Source: Paractinoplanes maris (lineage in GTDB: Bacteria > Actinomycetota > Actinomycetes > Mycobacteriales > Micromonosporaceae). Taken from it: a DNA stretch of 64,000 nucleotides. The notes beneath the pieces were generated by a model that saw only the letters and a program-made list of their open reading frames with translations, did not search any database and was not told the DNA's origin. Made by a program: the position numbers and the translations under genes. The stretch lies in the NCBI RefSeq assembly GCF_023544465.1, contig NZ_JALPVL010000021.1, positions 22,944 to 86,943 on the forward strand. Reading direction: 5' to 3'. This document shows, piece after piece, positions 43,758 through 52,508 of this stretch (its first letter is position 1; each line of letters opens with the position of its first letter).

Positions 43758-44246
43758 ATGGCCAGCTTCACCGTCGTCCAAGAGGTCCGTGCGCCCGCCT
43801 CCGCGGTGTGGGCCACCCTGGTCGACTGGCCCCGGCACGGTGACTGGGCGCCGCTGACCGCGGTCCGGACCGTGGCCGGGCGGCCCGAGGGCGTCGGCGC
43901 CGAGTTCGTGGCCCGCACCGGTGTGGGCCCGCTGGCCTTCGACGATCCGATGACCGTGGTCTCCTGGCAGCCGCCGGAGGGTGATTCCCCCGGCGCCCGG
44001 CTCGGGCGGTGTGAGGTGGTCAAGTCGGGCCGTGTCGTGCACGGCCGGGCCTGGTTCACGGTGACGCCGCTGCCCGACGGGCGCAGCCGCGTGGTCTGGT
44101 ATGAGGACGTGACTGTCTCACCGCGCCGGCTCACCCGCTTCGTGCGGCCGCTGCTCTCGGTCGCCGGCCGGGTCGGGTTCGCGGCCACGCTGCGCGCCCT
44201 GGCCCGCGACGTCGAGCGCGCGACCGCGGCTCAGCTTCCCGCATAG
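43758..44246 (+). CDS. SRPBCC / polyketide-cyclase-like protein
   Basis: 162 residues: MASFTVVQEVRAPASAVWAT, LVDWPRHGDWAPLTAVRTV, then FTVTPLPDGRSRVVWYEDVT and RFVRPLLSVAGRVGFAATLR. This is the actinobacterial START-like fold used for hydrophobic ligands. No cyclase catalytic context is present. The start is the ATG at 43758, where the fold begins. A polyketide gene cluster is not seen nearby. Confidence 0.88.
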   Translation: MASFTVVQEVRAPASAVWATLVDWPRHGDWAPLTAVRTVAGRPEGVGAEFVARTGVGPLAFDDPMTVVSWQPPEGDSPGARLGRCEVVKSGRVVHGRAWFTVTPLPDGRSRVVWYEDVTVSPRRLTRFVRPLLSVAGRVGFAATLRALARDVERATAAQLPA

Positions 44247-44263
44247 CAGGTGAGCGCCGCGCC

Positions 44264-45415
44264 CTACCGGATCGTGTAGCCGCGTAAGGTCTCGCCGTCG
44301 GTCGTGTAGAGCCAGCCGTCGACGATGACCGGCGGCTGACCAAGGTCGGCCATGTCCGGGGAGGTCGCCACGGTCCGGCCGGTTCCCGCGTCGAGGACGG
44401 CCGGCGGCCGGTCGTCGACCGTCAGGTAGAGCAGCCCGCCGGCCCGCACGGGCTGTCCTCCGCGACCGGCCAGCGGGGTGACGCGGATCAGGCGGCCCGT
44501 GACGGCGTCGAACGTCTCGACGCCGCGGTGGTAGGGCAGGAACACGTGCCGGCCGTCGTGGGCCACCGGGCCGTCGTGCCGGGTGCTCCACCGCACCTTG
44601 CCGGTGGCCGCGTCGACCGAGGTGACGCCGTCGCCGTCGGTGCTGACCAGGAACTGGGAGCCGTCGGGGGCGGCGGCCAGCGGTTTCCAAGGCTTTTCCG
44701 TACGCCAGAGCAGCTTCCCGGTGGTGCTCGACACGGCCCGCGCCGTCCGGTCGTCGGTGCTGGTGAGCAGCACCCGGCCACCGGCCGCCACCCCGCGGTC
44801 GAGGCGGTAACCGCTGACCTGCCACAGCTTGACGCCGTCGCTGACCCGGTACCCCGTGGTTGTGGCCGGGTCGTGGCCGAAGCCGCCCCAGTTGCCCACC
44901 ACGGCGACACCTCGGTCGATCACCATGATGGTGGTGAACTGGTTCATCGTGACCCGCCAGCGCTGGGCGCCGGTGGACGTGTCGATCGCGGTCAGGTAGG
45001 CGGCTTTGCCGGCACCCGGCGTGGGATCGCACGGGTTGGTCAGCGCGATCGCCCGGTCGCCGGCCAGCGCCAGCTGCCCGAAGTGCTCCTGCCGGCCGGG
45101 GCTTCGCACGGGGAAGCTCCAGTGCCACAACCGTTTACCGGTGGTGGCGCCCCGCGCGGTGACACCGGTCGGATCGGTGGCGACCAGCCGGCCGGCGGCG
45201 GCCAGCGGCGGGCCCGGCAACGTGCAGGTGCCGGGCCGGACCGGCGTGCTGACCGCCCAGCGCTGCTCGAGCCGGCCCACGGTGGTGGCGTTGATGACCG
45301 GCTCATCGGGATTGTAGTAGTTGCGGCCCGGGCCGTAGCCCTCCTGAGCCCAGGTCGGGGTGGCCGCCGGCGCGGCGACGGGCAGGGCCAGCAAGGCGGC
45401 CAGGAGAAGCTTCAC
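44264..45415 (-). CDS. secreted PQQ-like beta-propeller protein
   Basis: 383 residues. N-terminal signal peptide (VKLLLAALLALPVAAPAA, about 1-24). The rest is repeated PQQ blades with Trp-docking ends, for example GKRLWHWSFPV, GAQRWRVTMNQ, GKLLWRTEKPW and GKVRWSTRHDG. Propellers of this type bind proteins or ligands; the quinone-binding residues of true PQQ dehydrogenases are not present. The GTG start (45415) is supported by the signal peptide, though the ribosome-binding site is weak. Extracellular location predicted; function unknown. Confidence 0.85.
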   Translation of the reverse strand: MKLLLAALLALPVAAPAATPTWAQEGYGPGRNYYNPDEPVINATTVGRLEQRWAVSTPVRPGTCTLPGPPLAAAGRLVATDPTGVTARGATTGKRLWHWSFPVRSPGRQEHFGQLALAGDRAIALTNPCDPTPGAGKAAYLTAIDTSTGAQRWRVTMNQFTTIMVIDRGVAVVGNWGGFGHDPATTTGYRVSDGVKLWQVSGYRLDRGVAAGGRVLLTSTDDRTARAVSSTTGKLLWRTEKPWKPLAAAPDGSQFLVSTDGDGVTSVDAATGKVRWSTRHDGPVAHDGRHVFLPYHRGVETFDAVTGRLIRVTPLAGRGGQPVRAGGLLYLTVDDRPPAVLDAGTGRTVATSPDMADLGQPPVIVDGWLYTTDGETLRGYTIR

Positions 45416-45563
45416 GCCATGATCAACGGTACGTCCGGAGCGACGTTGTGCGGCCGCGGCGACCACTTTCGGCGTACCCGGCTTCCGGCCGGTGACGGAC
45501 CGCACCGCGATCATCGTCGACCGGCCCGGCGCCCTCCGGACCGGCCTGAGGCAAGCTGGGTCC

Positions 45564-46025
45564 ATGGAGTCAGTCTGGGATTACCCACGCCCGCCGCGGT
45601 TGGAGCGCACCACCTCCCGGGTGACGATCGTGCAGGCCGGGCAGACGATCGTCGACAGCGACCGGTGCTGGCGGGTTCTGGAGACCTCACACCCGCCGGT
45701 CTACTACGTGCCCCGCGACGACATCGCCGACGGTGTGCTGCAGCCCGGCACCGGCCGGTCGTACTGTGAGTTCAAGGGCGTCGCGGACTACTGGGACGTC
45801 GTTGTCGGCGAGGAGCGCGTGCACCAGGCGGGCTGGTCCTACGCGGAGCCCACCCCGGCGTACGCGGAACTGGCCGGAGCCGTCGCCTTCTATCCGAGCC
45901 GGGTCGACGAATGCCGGGTCGCCGGCGAAGTGGTCCAGGCGCAGGAGGGCGACTTCTACGGCGGCTGGATCACCGCGGACATCACCGGTCCGTTCAAGGG
46001 TGGCCCCGGGACGATGGGCTGGTGA
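45564..46025 (+). CDS. DUF427 family protein
   Basis: 153 residues, one DUF427 domain: MESVWDYPRPPRLERTTSRV, then RCWRVLETSHPPVYYVPRDD and SYCEFKGVADYWDV, followed by VAFYPSRVDECRVAGE. The conserved HPPxYY and SxCEFKG motifs define the family. Function not established. There is no ribosome-binding site before the ATG, which lies 8 nt after CAAGCT; a leaderless transcript is possible. Divergent from the PQQ propeller. Confidence 0.9.
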   Translation: MESVWDYPRPPRLERTTSRVTIVQAGQTIVDSDRCWRVLETSHPPVYYVPRDDIADGVLQPGTGRSYCEFKGVADYWDVVVGEERVHQAGWSYAEPTPAYAELAGAVAFYPSRVDECRVAGEVVQAQEGDFYGGWITADITGPFKGGPGTMGW

Positions 46026-46069
46026 GGTAAATCGATTGCGTCGCCGTCGCGTTGTGATGAAGTTGGTGG

Positions 46070-46939
46070 ATGTCAATCACGATGCGGCGGGCGACGCCGG
46101 ACGCGTTGAGCGAGATCGTCGAAGCGGTGGCGACCTGGCCGCAGACCGGCGGGCCGGTCCAGCTGCATCCCGGTGACCTCGGGTGGAATGCGAGCCTGGG
46201 GGCGCAGGAACTGGCCGGCGCCCTGCGGGTGTGGGAGCGCGACGGGCAGATCCTGGCCGTCGGCATGGTGGACGACGACTCCGGGCTGATCCGGATGGCC
46301 CTCGCGCCGAGCGTCGACGACGATGCCCCGTTCGCCGCTCAGCTCCTGGCCGATCTGTCGGATCCCGTCGGCGGTGTCCGAGCGGTCGAGGCCCGTTCCG
46401 GCGCGGCTTTCCGCGAACTCCTGAGCCGCAGCGGCTGGGTGGCCGACGAGTCGTGGACGCCGTTGTCGCGCGAGTTGCTCGAGCCGGTGGAGGACTGCGG
46501 GCTCAGCATCGAGACCATCGACGCCGACACCGTTCGGGACCGGATCGTCGAGGATCGTGTCGCGGTGCAGCAGGCGGCCTTCCCGAATTCGACGTTCAGC
46601 CTGGAGCGCTGGCATGCGATGGCCGCCGCCCCGCCGTATAGCCAGGCCCGGTGCCTGGTCGGTTATGACAGCGACGGCAACGCGGTCGCCTCGGTGACGG
46701 TGTGGTCGGCCGGGAAGGGGCGGCCGGGTCTGCTCGAACCGCTGGGCGTGCACCGGGACCACCGTGGCCGCGGTCACGGCCGCGCCATCTCCGTGGCCGC
46801 GGCGGCCGCACTGCGCGAAATGGGGTCGTCCAGCGCGACGGTGTGTACCCCGAGCGGCAATGCCGGGGGCGTGGCAGCGTACGTCTCAGCCGGTTTCCGC
46901 CGGCTCCCGGACGTCACCGATTTCCGTCGTACGGCTTGA
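46070..46939 (+). CDS. GNAT-family acetyltransferase
   Basis: 289 residues. The C-terminal GNAT domain (about 175-285) has the acetyl-CoA loop LGVHRDHRGRGHGRAISVAA (R-x2-G-x-G/A) and a C-terminal AYVSAGFRRL. The N-terminal half (about 1-140) is a degenerate second GNAT fold with ALRVWERDGQILAVGMVDD, so it is a two-GNAT arrangement as in Eis/MshD-like proteins. Substrate unknown. There is no ribosome-binding site before the ATG. Confidence 0.85.
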   Translation: MSITMRRATPDALSEIVEAVATWPQTGGPVQLHPGDLGWNASLGAQELAGALRVWERDGQILAVGMVDDDSGLIRMALAPSVDDDAPFAAQLLADLSDPVGGVRAVEARSGAAFRELLSRSGWVADESWTPLSRELLEPVEDCGLSIETIDADTVRDRIVEDRVAVQQAAFPNSTFSLERWHAMAAAPPYSQARCLVGYDSDGNAVASVTVWSAGKGRPGLLEPLGVHRDHRGRGHGRAISVAAAAALREMGSSSATVCTPSGNAGGVAAYVSAGFRRLPDVTDFRRTA

Positions 46940-46972
46940 CCGCGCCCCCCATCGCAGCCGTATCGTCGGCCC

Positions 46973-47386
46973 ATGTCCGCTCCGGGTGACGTGCCGCCGG
47001 AGATCCTCGACCGGTTGCGAGCGATCTGCCGCGATCTGCCGCAGACCCATGAGGAACCGGCGTGGATCGGCGTCCGCTGGCGGATCCGTCAGCGGACCGT
47101 CGCCCATGTCTACCTGGCCGACCCCGACCGTGCCTTGGCCTACCCCCGGCATCTGGTCACCGGCGAGCCGCCGACCCTGATGACGTTTCGCGTGCCGGCC
47201 GACGATCTGCTCGGCCTGACCGCTGGCGGCTTCCCGTTCTTCCGCGCCGGCTGGGGCGCCAACGTCGCCGGTGCCTTCCTGGGCGACCACACCGACTGGA
47301 CCGAGATCGCCGAGCTGCTGACCGACAGCTACCGCGAGATGGCGCCGAAGTTCCTCGCCGCCCGCCTCCCTCTCCCCCCGAGGTAG
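46973..47386 (+). CDS. MmcQ/YjbR family DNA-binding-like protein
   Basis: 137 residues: EILDRLRAICRDLPQTHEE, AWIGVRWRIRQRTVAHVYL, GGFPFFRAGWGANVAGAFLG and TDWTEIAELLTDSYREMAPK. This is the CyaY-like MmcQ/YjbR fold, small proteins of unknown role sometimes linked to DNA binding. It lies 33 nt downstream of the GNAT gene on the same strand and is convergent with the frameshifted gene at 47438. Confidence 0.88.
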   Translation: MSAPGDVPPEILDRLRAICRDLPQTHEEPAWIGVRWRIRQRTVAHVYLADPDRALAYPRHLVTGEPPTLMTFRVPADDLLGLTAGGFPFFRAGWGANVAGAFLGDHTDWTEIAELLTDSYREMAPKFLAARLPLPPR

Positions 47387-47437
47387 GGGATTCACCGCCT
47401 CATGCCCGGCGTCGCCGCGGCCGGGCACATCAGCGGT

Positions 47438-48519
47438 TCATCGCAGCTGGGGGAACTGCTTCCGCAGGTCGGCGAAGGCCTGGCGGTAGCCGTCACGGCC
47501 GTGCACGAAAGCCAGGCAGACCACCACCTCCAGCACGGCCACCAGGGAGTCATCCTCGGCCGAGTGGAACAGGGTGGTGATGGCCCAATCCTGGGGCGAC
47601 TGCTCGTATTCGCCGTCGGGCGGCACCGGCAGACTCGTACGGGGTGGCTGTGCCCGTTCGAGCACGCCCCAGCAATGGCCGGAGTAGTGGAAGGGCGGCG
47701 GAGCCGGCTGGTCCCGGCGAAGCGCGGCGACGGCCGGGGCGAGCTGCGGCAGCCCGATCAGGCCGGCTTCCTCCAGGCACCGCAACGCCGCCCACGCGGT
47801 CACCTGACGGTGAATCCGGTCGTCGGCCTCGGCCAGCGCGAACTCGAGGTCCATGTCGAGCCGGGACAGGGCGTCCAAAGCGAGGCCGACGCCGAACTCC
47901 ACCGTGCGTCGCAGCCGCTCGTTCGGCACCCGGTCGCCCCACCGCTCGCGGGCCTGCCGATCCAGCTCGTCGGCCGCGGCCCGCTCGTCGTCCTGTTGTT
48001 CCTGCTCGTCAGCGTGCGCCGCGCCCGGTGCCAGTAGGCCGCCCGCTCGCCGGTCTGCTTGACGATCCGGCCCGGTGCCGGCGCGCCCGGCCAGAACTGC
48101 AGCAGGTACGAATCCGGCGTGTCCTCGACCTGGTCGGCTTCCTCGAATCCGCGAATGCAGAAGCGGACCCGGTAGTCGCCGGGAGGCATGGTGAACTCGT
48201 GGGGTTCGCCCATCAGCCCGGTCAGCGACGCCTCCGGCGACAGCGCCGTGAAGGAGACCTCCACGACCTCCTCCCAGGCCGGGTCGAGCGCCGGTGCGGT
48301 CTTGTGCAGCTCGAGCCGGAATGGCACCCACCCGGTGTGCGTGCCGACCTGGAGCTGGAGGTAGCCGGGCACGCCAGCGCCACACAATCCGTTGCTCTCG
48401 TCGGCCCACGGCGCGTCGAGGTCGAACTCGTCGGTGCCGGGGCCGCACACCAGCGAGGCCGACCCGTACTGAAGGAACACACGCGGCTCGTCGAGCAACA
48501 CCATCACGGAACTCGCCAC
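47438..48519 (-). pseudogene. uncharacterised protein gene with a frameshift near 48020
   Basis: Two protein-like frames join here. The N-terminal part (48519 to about 48020) reads MASSVMVLLDEPRVFLQYGS to PGAPAPGRIVKQTGERAAYW. The C-terminal part (about 48020 to 47438) resumes in another frame as ADEQEQQDDERAAADELDRQ to a final YRQAFADLRKQFPQLR. Third-position G/C and amino-acid character switch frame between 48010 and 48032, inside a GC-rich run. Together they would give about 360 residues. The N-terminal half has a beta-rich layout; no family recognised. Either a recent pseudogene or a sequencing error. The start is a GTG at 48519 or the ATG at 48504, with AGGAGG upstream. Confidence 0.7.
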
Positions 48520-48617
48520 CCCTCCTGCCCCCGGCGGGGCCCGATGACATGATCGCGCACCCTTGGCTGAGCTTCGGGCGTTAGTCAGGACCCGATTGCC
48601 TCAAGGTTGCGGTTCGG

Positions 48618-49532
48618 GTGCCGATGCAGGAGGCCGTGAAAAAACGCTCCCGGTGGATAGTGATGGCGGCGGTGGCCGGGGCTGCGGCCGGTGGTGCCGC
48701 GTGGGGTGTGCGGCACGGGCGAGCTACGGCCAGGCGCGAGACGGCGGAGGCACCAGAGCTGCCGACCGCGGCACGGCCGGCGACTGAGCCTCGCTCGGAG
48801 GCGCCGGCCGGACCGCCCCCGACGAGGACGGCCGGCCGACCGGGGCCGTCGCCGCGGCCCCGGCCTCTGGTCGTCCTGGCCTGCCTCGTGGTCGCCGTGC
48901 TCGGCATCACGGCGGTCGCGATACACATTCATCGGCCGCGGGACACTGAATTCGCCGATCGGAGCGCCACGCTCCCGGAATTGTCGATCCCGCTGCCGGA
49001 CTACGACCTTCTTCCGTACGGCCTGACGCCGACCCAGCCCACCTGGACCCCGCTGACGACCCCACCACCGACCAGCCCGCCCGCACCGGTCCCGGTCGGC
49101 GGGGTGCTGCCGCCCGACGGCAGCGTGATCATGCCGGGCGACTCCGGCGAGCGGATGGAGCTCAGGGTGGTGCGGATCGTGAACCCGGCACCACGCTTCG
49201 ACCCGCAGAACCCGTCCGGCCCGGAGCTCGAGCCCCGGCTCGGCTACCGGCACATCTTGATCAGCGTGCAGGTCGAGAACACCGGCGACGTCCCGTTCAT
49301 GACCGACATCGAGAAGTACTCCTGGCTCGTCGACAAGGCCGGCAACACGTACGCCCGCGATGTCGAGATGACCGAGGCACGCCAGCTCTACCCGGCCACC
49401 CGGCTCGACGCGAAGTCGTGGGTCACCCGCGAGATCGTCTTCGAGGTGAAGGAGAGCGCCGAACTGACCCGCTTCCGGCTGAGCACCCACCCTGGCGAAG
49501 CCGGGCAGACCCAGGACTGGCGGCTCAGCTGA
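48618..49532 (+). CDS. membrane-anchored DUF4352-like protein
   Basis: 304 residues. There are two hydrophobic segments: WIVMAAVAGAAAGGAAWGV (about 13-31) and LVVLACLVVAVLGITAVAIH (about 84-103). A Pro/Thr-rich extracytoplasmic linker follows, then a beta-rich domain from about 165: MELRVVRIVNPAPRFD, YRHILISVQVENTGDVPFM and WVTREIVFEVKESAELTRFR. This matches telokin-like DUF4352 domains. It belongs to the same broad class as the truncated gene at the left edge. GTG at 48618; an internal ATG is two codons later. Function unknown. Confidence 0.7.
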   Translation: MPMQEAVKKRSRWIVMAAVAGAAAGGAAWGVRHGRATARRETAEAPELPTAARPATEPRSEAPAGPPPTRTAGRPGPSPRPRPLVVLACLVVAVLGITAVAIHIHRPRDTEFADRSATLPELSIPLPDYDLLPYGLTPTQPTWTPLTTPPPTSPPAPVPVGGVLPPDGSVIMPGDSGERMELRVVRIVNPAPRFDPQNPSGPELEPRLGYRHILISVQVENTGDVPFMTDIEKYSWLVDKAGNTYARDVEMTEARQLYPATRLDAKSWVTREIVFEVKESAELTRFRLSTHPGEAGQTQDWRLS

Positions 49533-49540
49533 GGGACGTG

Positions 49541-50068
49541 TCAGTCGTGGATCGCCCAGACATGCCCGGGCAGCCACTGGGGGAGATCGTCCAGCGCCTC
49601 GGCCGGATAGAACATCGGCCGCGTCAGGAGGCGGTCCCCGTCGCGTTGCACGTTGATCGTCACGCCCAGCGACTCCGAGGCGGGCACGCCCGCACTCACG
49701 TAGGTGAGCTCGGTCCCGGGTGGCCGGGTCTCGGCTCGATCGATCAGCCACTGCTCCAGGACCGACGGCACCCGGCCGACCAGCGCCGTGCCGGCCACCG
49801 ACACCTGCGGCCCGCACAGGGCATCGACCACGACGCCGGCCAGCTCCTCATCCCGATGGAAGAGTTGCACGCCGAACGCCGGGTAAGCCTGCGCCTGCCA
49901 CTGACGTTGAGGTGTCGCCACCTCAGCCGTGACGGCCGCCATCGCGTCCACCACGTCGTCCGGACTCATGCCGAAGCGCAGCGGCCCCACCGCCACGAAC
50001 GGCTCCAACGCCCATTGCGGCCGCTCGTCATCCGGCAGCACGTGCCACCACCCGTCAAACATCGTCAC
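49541..50068 (-). CDS. uncharacterised protein
   Basis: 175 residues, no family recognised. It opens MFDGWWHVLPDDERPQWALE, PFVAVGPLRFGMSPDDVVDA (a pattern also seen at the start of small actinobacterial immunity-like proteins), then GVQLFHRDEELAGVVVDALC and SLGVTINVQRDGDRLLTRP. The GTG at 50068 or the ATG at 50062 may be used; no ribosome-binding site is clear. The GPLRFGMSxDDV segment resembles a fold common in actinobacterial toxin-immunity neighbourhoods, but that is only an impression. Confidence 0.55.
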   Translation of the reverse strand: MTMFDGWWHVLPDDERPQWALEPFVAVGPLRFGMSPDDVVDAMAAVTAEVATPQRQWQAQAYPAFGVQLFHRDEELAGVVVDALCGPQVSVAGTALVGRVPSVLEQWLIDRAETRPPGTELTYVSAGVPASESLGVTINVQRDGDRLLTRPMFYPAEALDDLPQWLPGHVWAIHD

Positions 50069-50109
50069 GACGATACGACCGCGGGCGCCGATTCATCGCA
50101 CCAGCGTCG

Positions 50110-50595
50110 TCACTGATATCTCTTCCGCAGCCGTTCGAGCTCCGCTGCCGCGGCGGCGGATGGTCGGCGAGCGAACGTCAACGCGCGACTGCCGTACTGG
50201 AACGCCGCAACCCGGACCTCGGAGCCGTCTGCCCGTCGCACCCACAGACCCTCGTCGTCAGTGCCGCACCGGGCGATGTCCGGCCACCACAGCCGAATCA
50301 CCCGGAACCAGTTGACCACCACGATTCCGTGCGGTTGCGCCTCGACCCGCAACGCCCAGCTTCGCCCGGCGCCCGCCATCGCCACGGATGCGACCGGCAC
50401 AGCCGCCGTCAACAGCCAGCCACCCCGATCGACGCCGGCGCCGATCAGCGACACAGCCAGAGCAACCAACCCGATCGGGAGCATGACCCGCTGCCACAGG
50501 GGAGGGCGAAGAACGAACACAACACCATAGTGCTGGACGAGCAGGTCGGCACATCCGATAACTCGAATACCCGTGACGCCCGGCCGGCGCAGCAC
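50110..50595 (-). CDS. PH-domain-like membrane protein
   Basis: 161 residues. Two hydrophobic helices at about 35-75 (RVMLPIGLVALAVSLIGAGV and LLTAAVPVASVAMAGAG) are followed by a beta-rich bPH-like half: WALRVEAQPHGIVVVNWFRV, then LWWPDIARCGTDDEGLWVRR. This is the layout of actinobacterial bPH_6-type proteins. The start is uncertain: the ATG at 50595 lies 8 nt after the upstream YdeI stop, but GTG codons near 50520 would also fit. Function unknown. Confidence 0.65.
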   Translation of the reverse strand: MLRRPGVTGIRVIGCADLLVQHYGVVFVLRPPLWQRVMLPIGLVALAVSLIGAGVDRGGWLLTAAVPVASVAMAGAGRSWALRVEAQPHGIVVVNWFRVIRLWWPDIARCGTDDEGLWVRRADGSEVRVAAFQYGSRALTFARRPSAAAAAELERLRKRYQ

Positions 50596-50603
50596 CGCGA
50601 GGT

Positions 50604-51212
50604 CTACTGCGATCCAGCTTCAGGCTTGGCCTTCTGCGGATAGAACGACTCGTGACGGGCGAGCATCGCGACGAACTCCCTGATTTTCCGCTCCCGGGTC
50701 TCCGCTCGTTTGACGGCGTTCAGGCGATAGATCAGCGCGAAGCGGTTGGCCTTGGTGAGGACGTCGAACATGGCCTGCGCGGCCGGGTCGGCCGCGATCG
50801 CGGTCGAGAGGTCAGCGGGCACCTCGGCCTCCGAGGGCGGGGCGTAGGCAGCCGCCCACCGCCCGTCCGCCTTGGCCGATTCCACGGCGGCCCGGCCCGC
50901 GGCCAGCATTCGCCCCTCGGCCTCCAGCCGGGCGATGTGCGAGACGTTGCGCTGCGACCACGCGCTGCGGGTCCGGCGTGGCGTCAGACGGATCCAGGAC
51001 ATCGACTCGTCTCCCTTGCGCGCCTGACCGTCGATCCAGCCGACGCACAGGGCCTCGTCGACTGCCTGCTGCCAGGTCAGGGTGGTGACGGTCCCGCCCT
51101 TCCTGGTCAGTGCCAGCCAGACTCCGGCCGAACTGCCGTGGTTGTCCGACAACCACACCCGCAGCGCCTCGGCGTCGGCTACGACCAATTCCTCCAGCTC
51201 GCGATCTGCCAT
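50604..51212 (-). CDS. YdeI/OmpD-associated family protein
   Basis: 202 residues: MADRELEELVVADAEALRVW, LSDNHGSSAGVWLALTRKGG, LTWQQAVDEALCVGWIDGQA and FVAMLARHESFYPQKAK. The CVGWIDGQ and RxRSxWS segments are family markers; in enterobacteria YdeI-type proteins are linked to stress and antimicrobial-peptide tolerance, but the biochemical role is unknown. The ATG at 51212 is chosen from the domain start. It lies 50 nt after the stop of the ASCH-HhH gene on the same strand. Confidence 0.88.
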   Translation of the reverse strand: MADRELEELVVADAEALRVWLSDNHGSSAGVWLALTRKGGTVTTLTWQQAVDEALCVGWIDGQARKGDESMSWIRLTPRRTRSAWSQRNVSHIARLEAEGRMLAAGRAAVESAKADGRWAAAYAPPSEAEVPADLSTAIAADPAAQAMFDVLTKANRFALIYRLNAVKRAETRERKIREFVAMLARHESFYPQKAKPEAGSQ

Positions 51213-51262
51213 GACAGGCAGGCTAACGCCGTAGTTCCCGCGCTGCCTCCGACGCGCCTTTG

Positions 51263-52129
51263 TCAGGTGTCGGCGGCCAGAGGTGCGGTCGCCCGGCCTC
51301 CGGCATCGGCTCTCGGCCGGGCGGGCGGTTCGTCGTGGAAAGCAAGCCCGGCCGCGTCGAGCGCCGAACGCAGATGGCGAAGGGCGTAGGGCCCGACTCC
51401 GTGTAGTGCCTGCACCTCGCCGGCACTGAGCTCGGCCACCTGCTCGAGCCGAACCACGCCGCGGGCGGTGAGCGCACGAGTCGCGGCCGCGCCGAGGTGC
51501 GGCAAGGGGATACCAGGTTCCGGTGCCGACCGGCCGCCGGCCGAGAGGGGATGTCCTTCGTGCTCCAGGATGGCGGCGCCGCGCGCCGAGAGCCGATAAC
51601 CGATGTCCAGCGACTCGGTCAGGCCGCGCTCTTTCAGCTTGCGCACGTTCAGTTTGAACGACGGGGTGTCGCGGCCCATCCGCTGGGCGAGGTCGGGTGC
51701 CCGGGTGGCCGGCAGCTCGTCGATCAGCAACAGCGTCGCCCGGGTCCACGGCCCGGTCGGCGAGGCACGGTCGAGCCGGTCGAGCCACCCGCCGAGCGCC
51801 TCGATCTCGGCCGCGTCGGGCACCGCCTCCCGTAACGCCTGCCGCGGGTCGGCGCCGGCGTACCGGAGCCCTATCCGAAACACCGGCCGGTCGGCATGCA
51901 GGCGGTCCAACCCCTGCCGCAGCGCCGCCAATGAAGTCGCCCCGGCCCGGCGGGCGTCCGTTGCGGTCAGCTTGCTCACCGGCACACGGTCGACCGAGGT
52001 GATCTCGACGAGTCCGACCGCGGTCCGCATCCGGGTGCCGACCCTGACCCGGGGCCGCTCCCACCGGCGGAAGGCCAGGTCGACATCGCCGGCCCGGATC
52101 GCCGCCAGTTCCGCGGGACGCATCTGCAT
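51263..52129 (-). CDS. ASCH-like / winged-helix / helix-hairpin-helix protein
   Basis: 288 residues in three parts. Residues 1-55 resemble an ASCH/PUA-like nucleic-acid module (MQMRPAELAAIRAGDVDLAF, RRWERPRVRVGTRMRTAVGL). Residues about 110-200 form a winged helix (RATLLLIDELPATRAPDLAQ, SFKLNVRKLKERGLTESLDI, YRLSARGAAIL). Residues 220-265 are a helix-hairpin-helix pair (LGAAATRALTARGVVRLEQV, LHGVGPYALRHLRSALD) like the RNA polymerase alpha-CTD type. All three parts suggest nucleic-acid binding. The role is unknown; the combination is one I do not associate with a named family. Confidence 0.65.
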   Translation of the reverse strand: MQMRPAELAAIRAGDVDLAFRRWERPRVRVGTRMRTAVGLVEITSVDRVPVSKLTATDARRAGATSLAALRQGLDRLHADRPVFRIGLRYAGADPRQALREAVPDAAEIEALGGWLDRLDRASPTGPWTRATLLLIDELPATRAPDLAQRMGRDTPSFKLNVRKLKERGLTESLDIGYRLSARGAAILEHEGHPLSAGGRSAPEPGIPLPHLGAAATRALTARGVVRLEQVAELSAGEVQALHGVGPYALRHLRSALDAAGLAFHDEPPARPRADAGGRATAPLAADT

Positions 52130-52240
52130 GCCGTCCAGTTCAACACACCGAGATTCCTCCGACGGGTCCCGCAGCGGCGAAAGCGGATGCCGCTACCCAT
52201 CGCCGAGTCACGGCCCCGGGCCGGAAGTGGTACGAAATGC

Positions 52241-52255
52241 CGGCTCCCGGAGCCG
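52241..52255 (-). terminator. hairpin downstream of the 52266-53182 operon
   Basis: CGGCTCC-G-GGAGCCG on the minus strand, 7-bp arms around a single base, starts 10 nt after the stop of the small gene at 52266. There is no U-tract. It is a plausible intrinsic-type or Rho-assisted terminator. Confidence 0.4.
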
Positions 52256-52265
52256 TATCAGGCAG

Positions 52266-52508
52266 TCAGGCGACCGGCGCCGGCTGAAGGGCCGCCGCGA
52301 GCGACTCGGCGTTCTTACGGTCGACCCGCGGGAAGGTGAGCGACACGCCCTCGCCGGCTGCGAAACCGAGGCGCAGCAGGCTGACCAGACCGAGCTTGGT
52401 CTCGGCCGGCGTCACCTGGTCGCGTGCGATCTCACCGAGCAGCGTCTTGCCGGGCCCACCGAGGAAGGTCTGGGGCATTGCCCTGCCGCCGCCTGCTGAT
52501 CCGCTCAT
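52266..52508 (-). CDS. small uncharacterised protein
   Basis: 80 residues starting at the ATG (52508) that overlaps the preceding gene's TGA (ATGA). The sequence is MSGSAGGGRAMPQTFLGGPG, then EIARDQVTPAETKLGLVSLL, RLGFAAGEGVSLTFPRVDRK. A second in-frame ATG is at 52478. No family recognised. The tight overlap means it is translationally coupled to the gene at 52505-53182 and probably works with it. Confidence 0.6.
   Translation of the reverse strand: MSGSAGGGRAMPQTFLGGPGKTLLGEIARDQVTPAETKLGLVSLLRLGFAAGEGVSLTFPRVDRKNAESLAAALQPAPVA

Noticed and set aside
46036..46070. Leaderless promoter for the GNAT gene at 46070
   Set aside because: TTGCGT at 46036 could be a -35, but the matching -10 (TGAAGT) is too weak to list.
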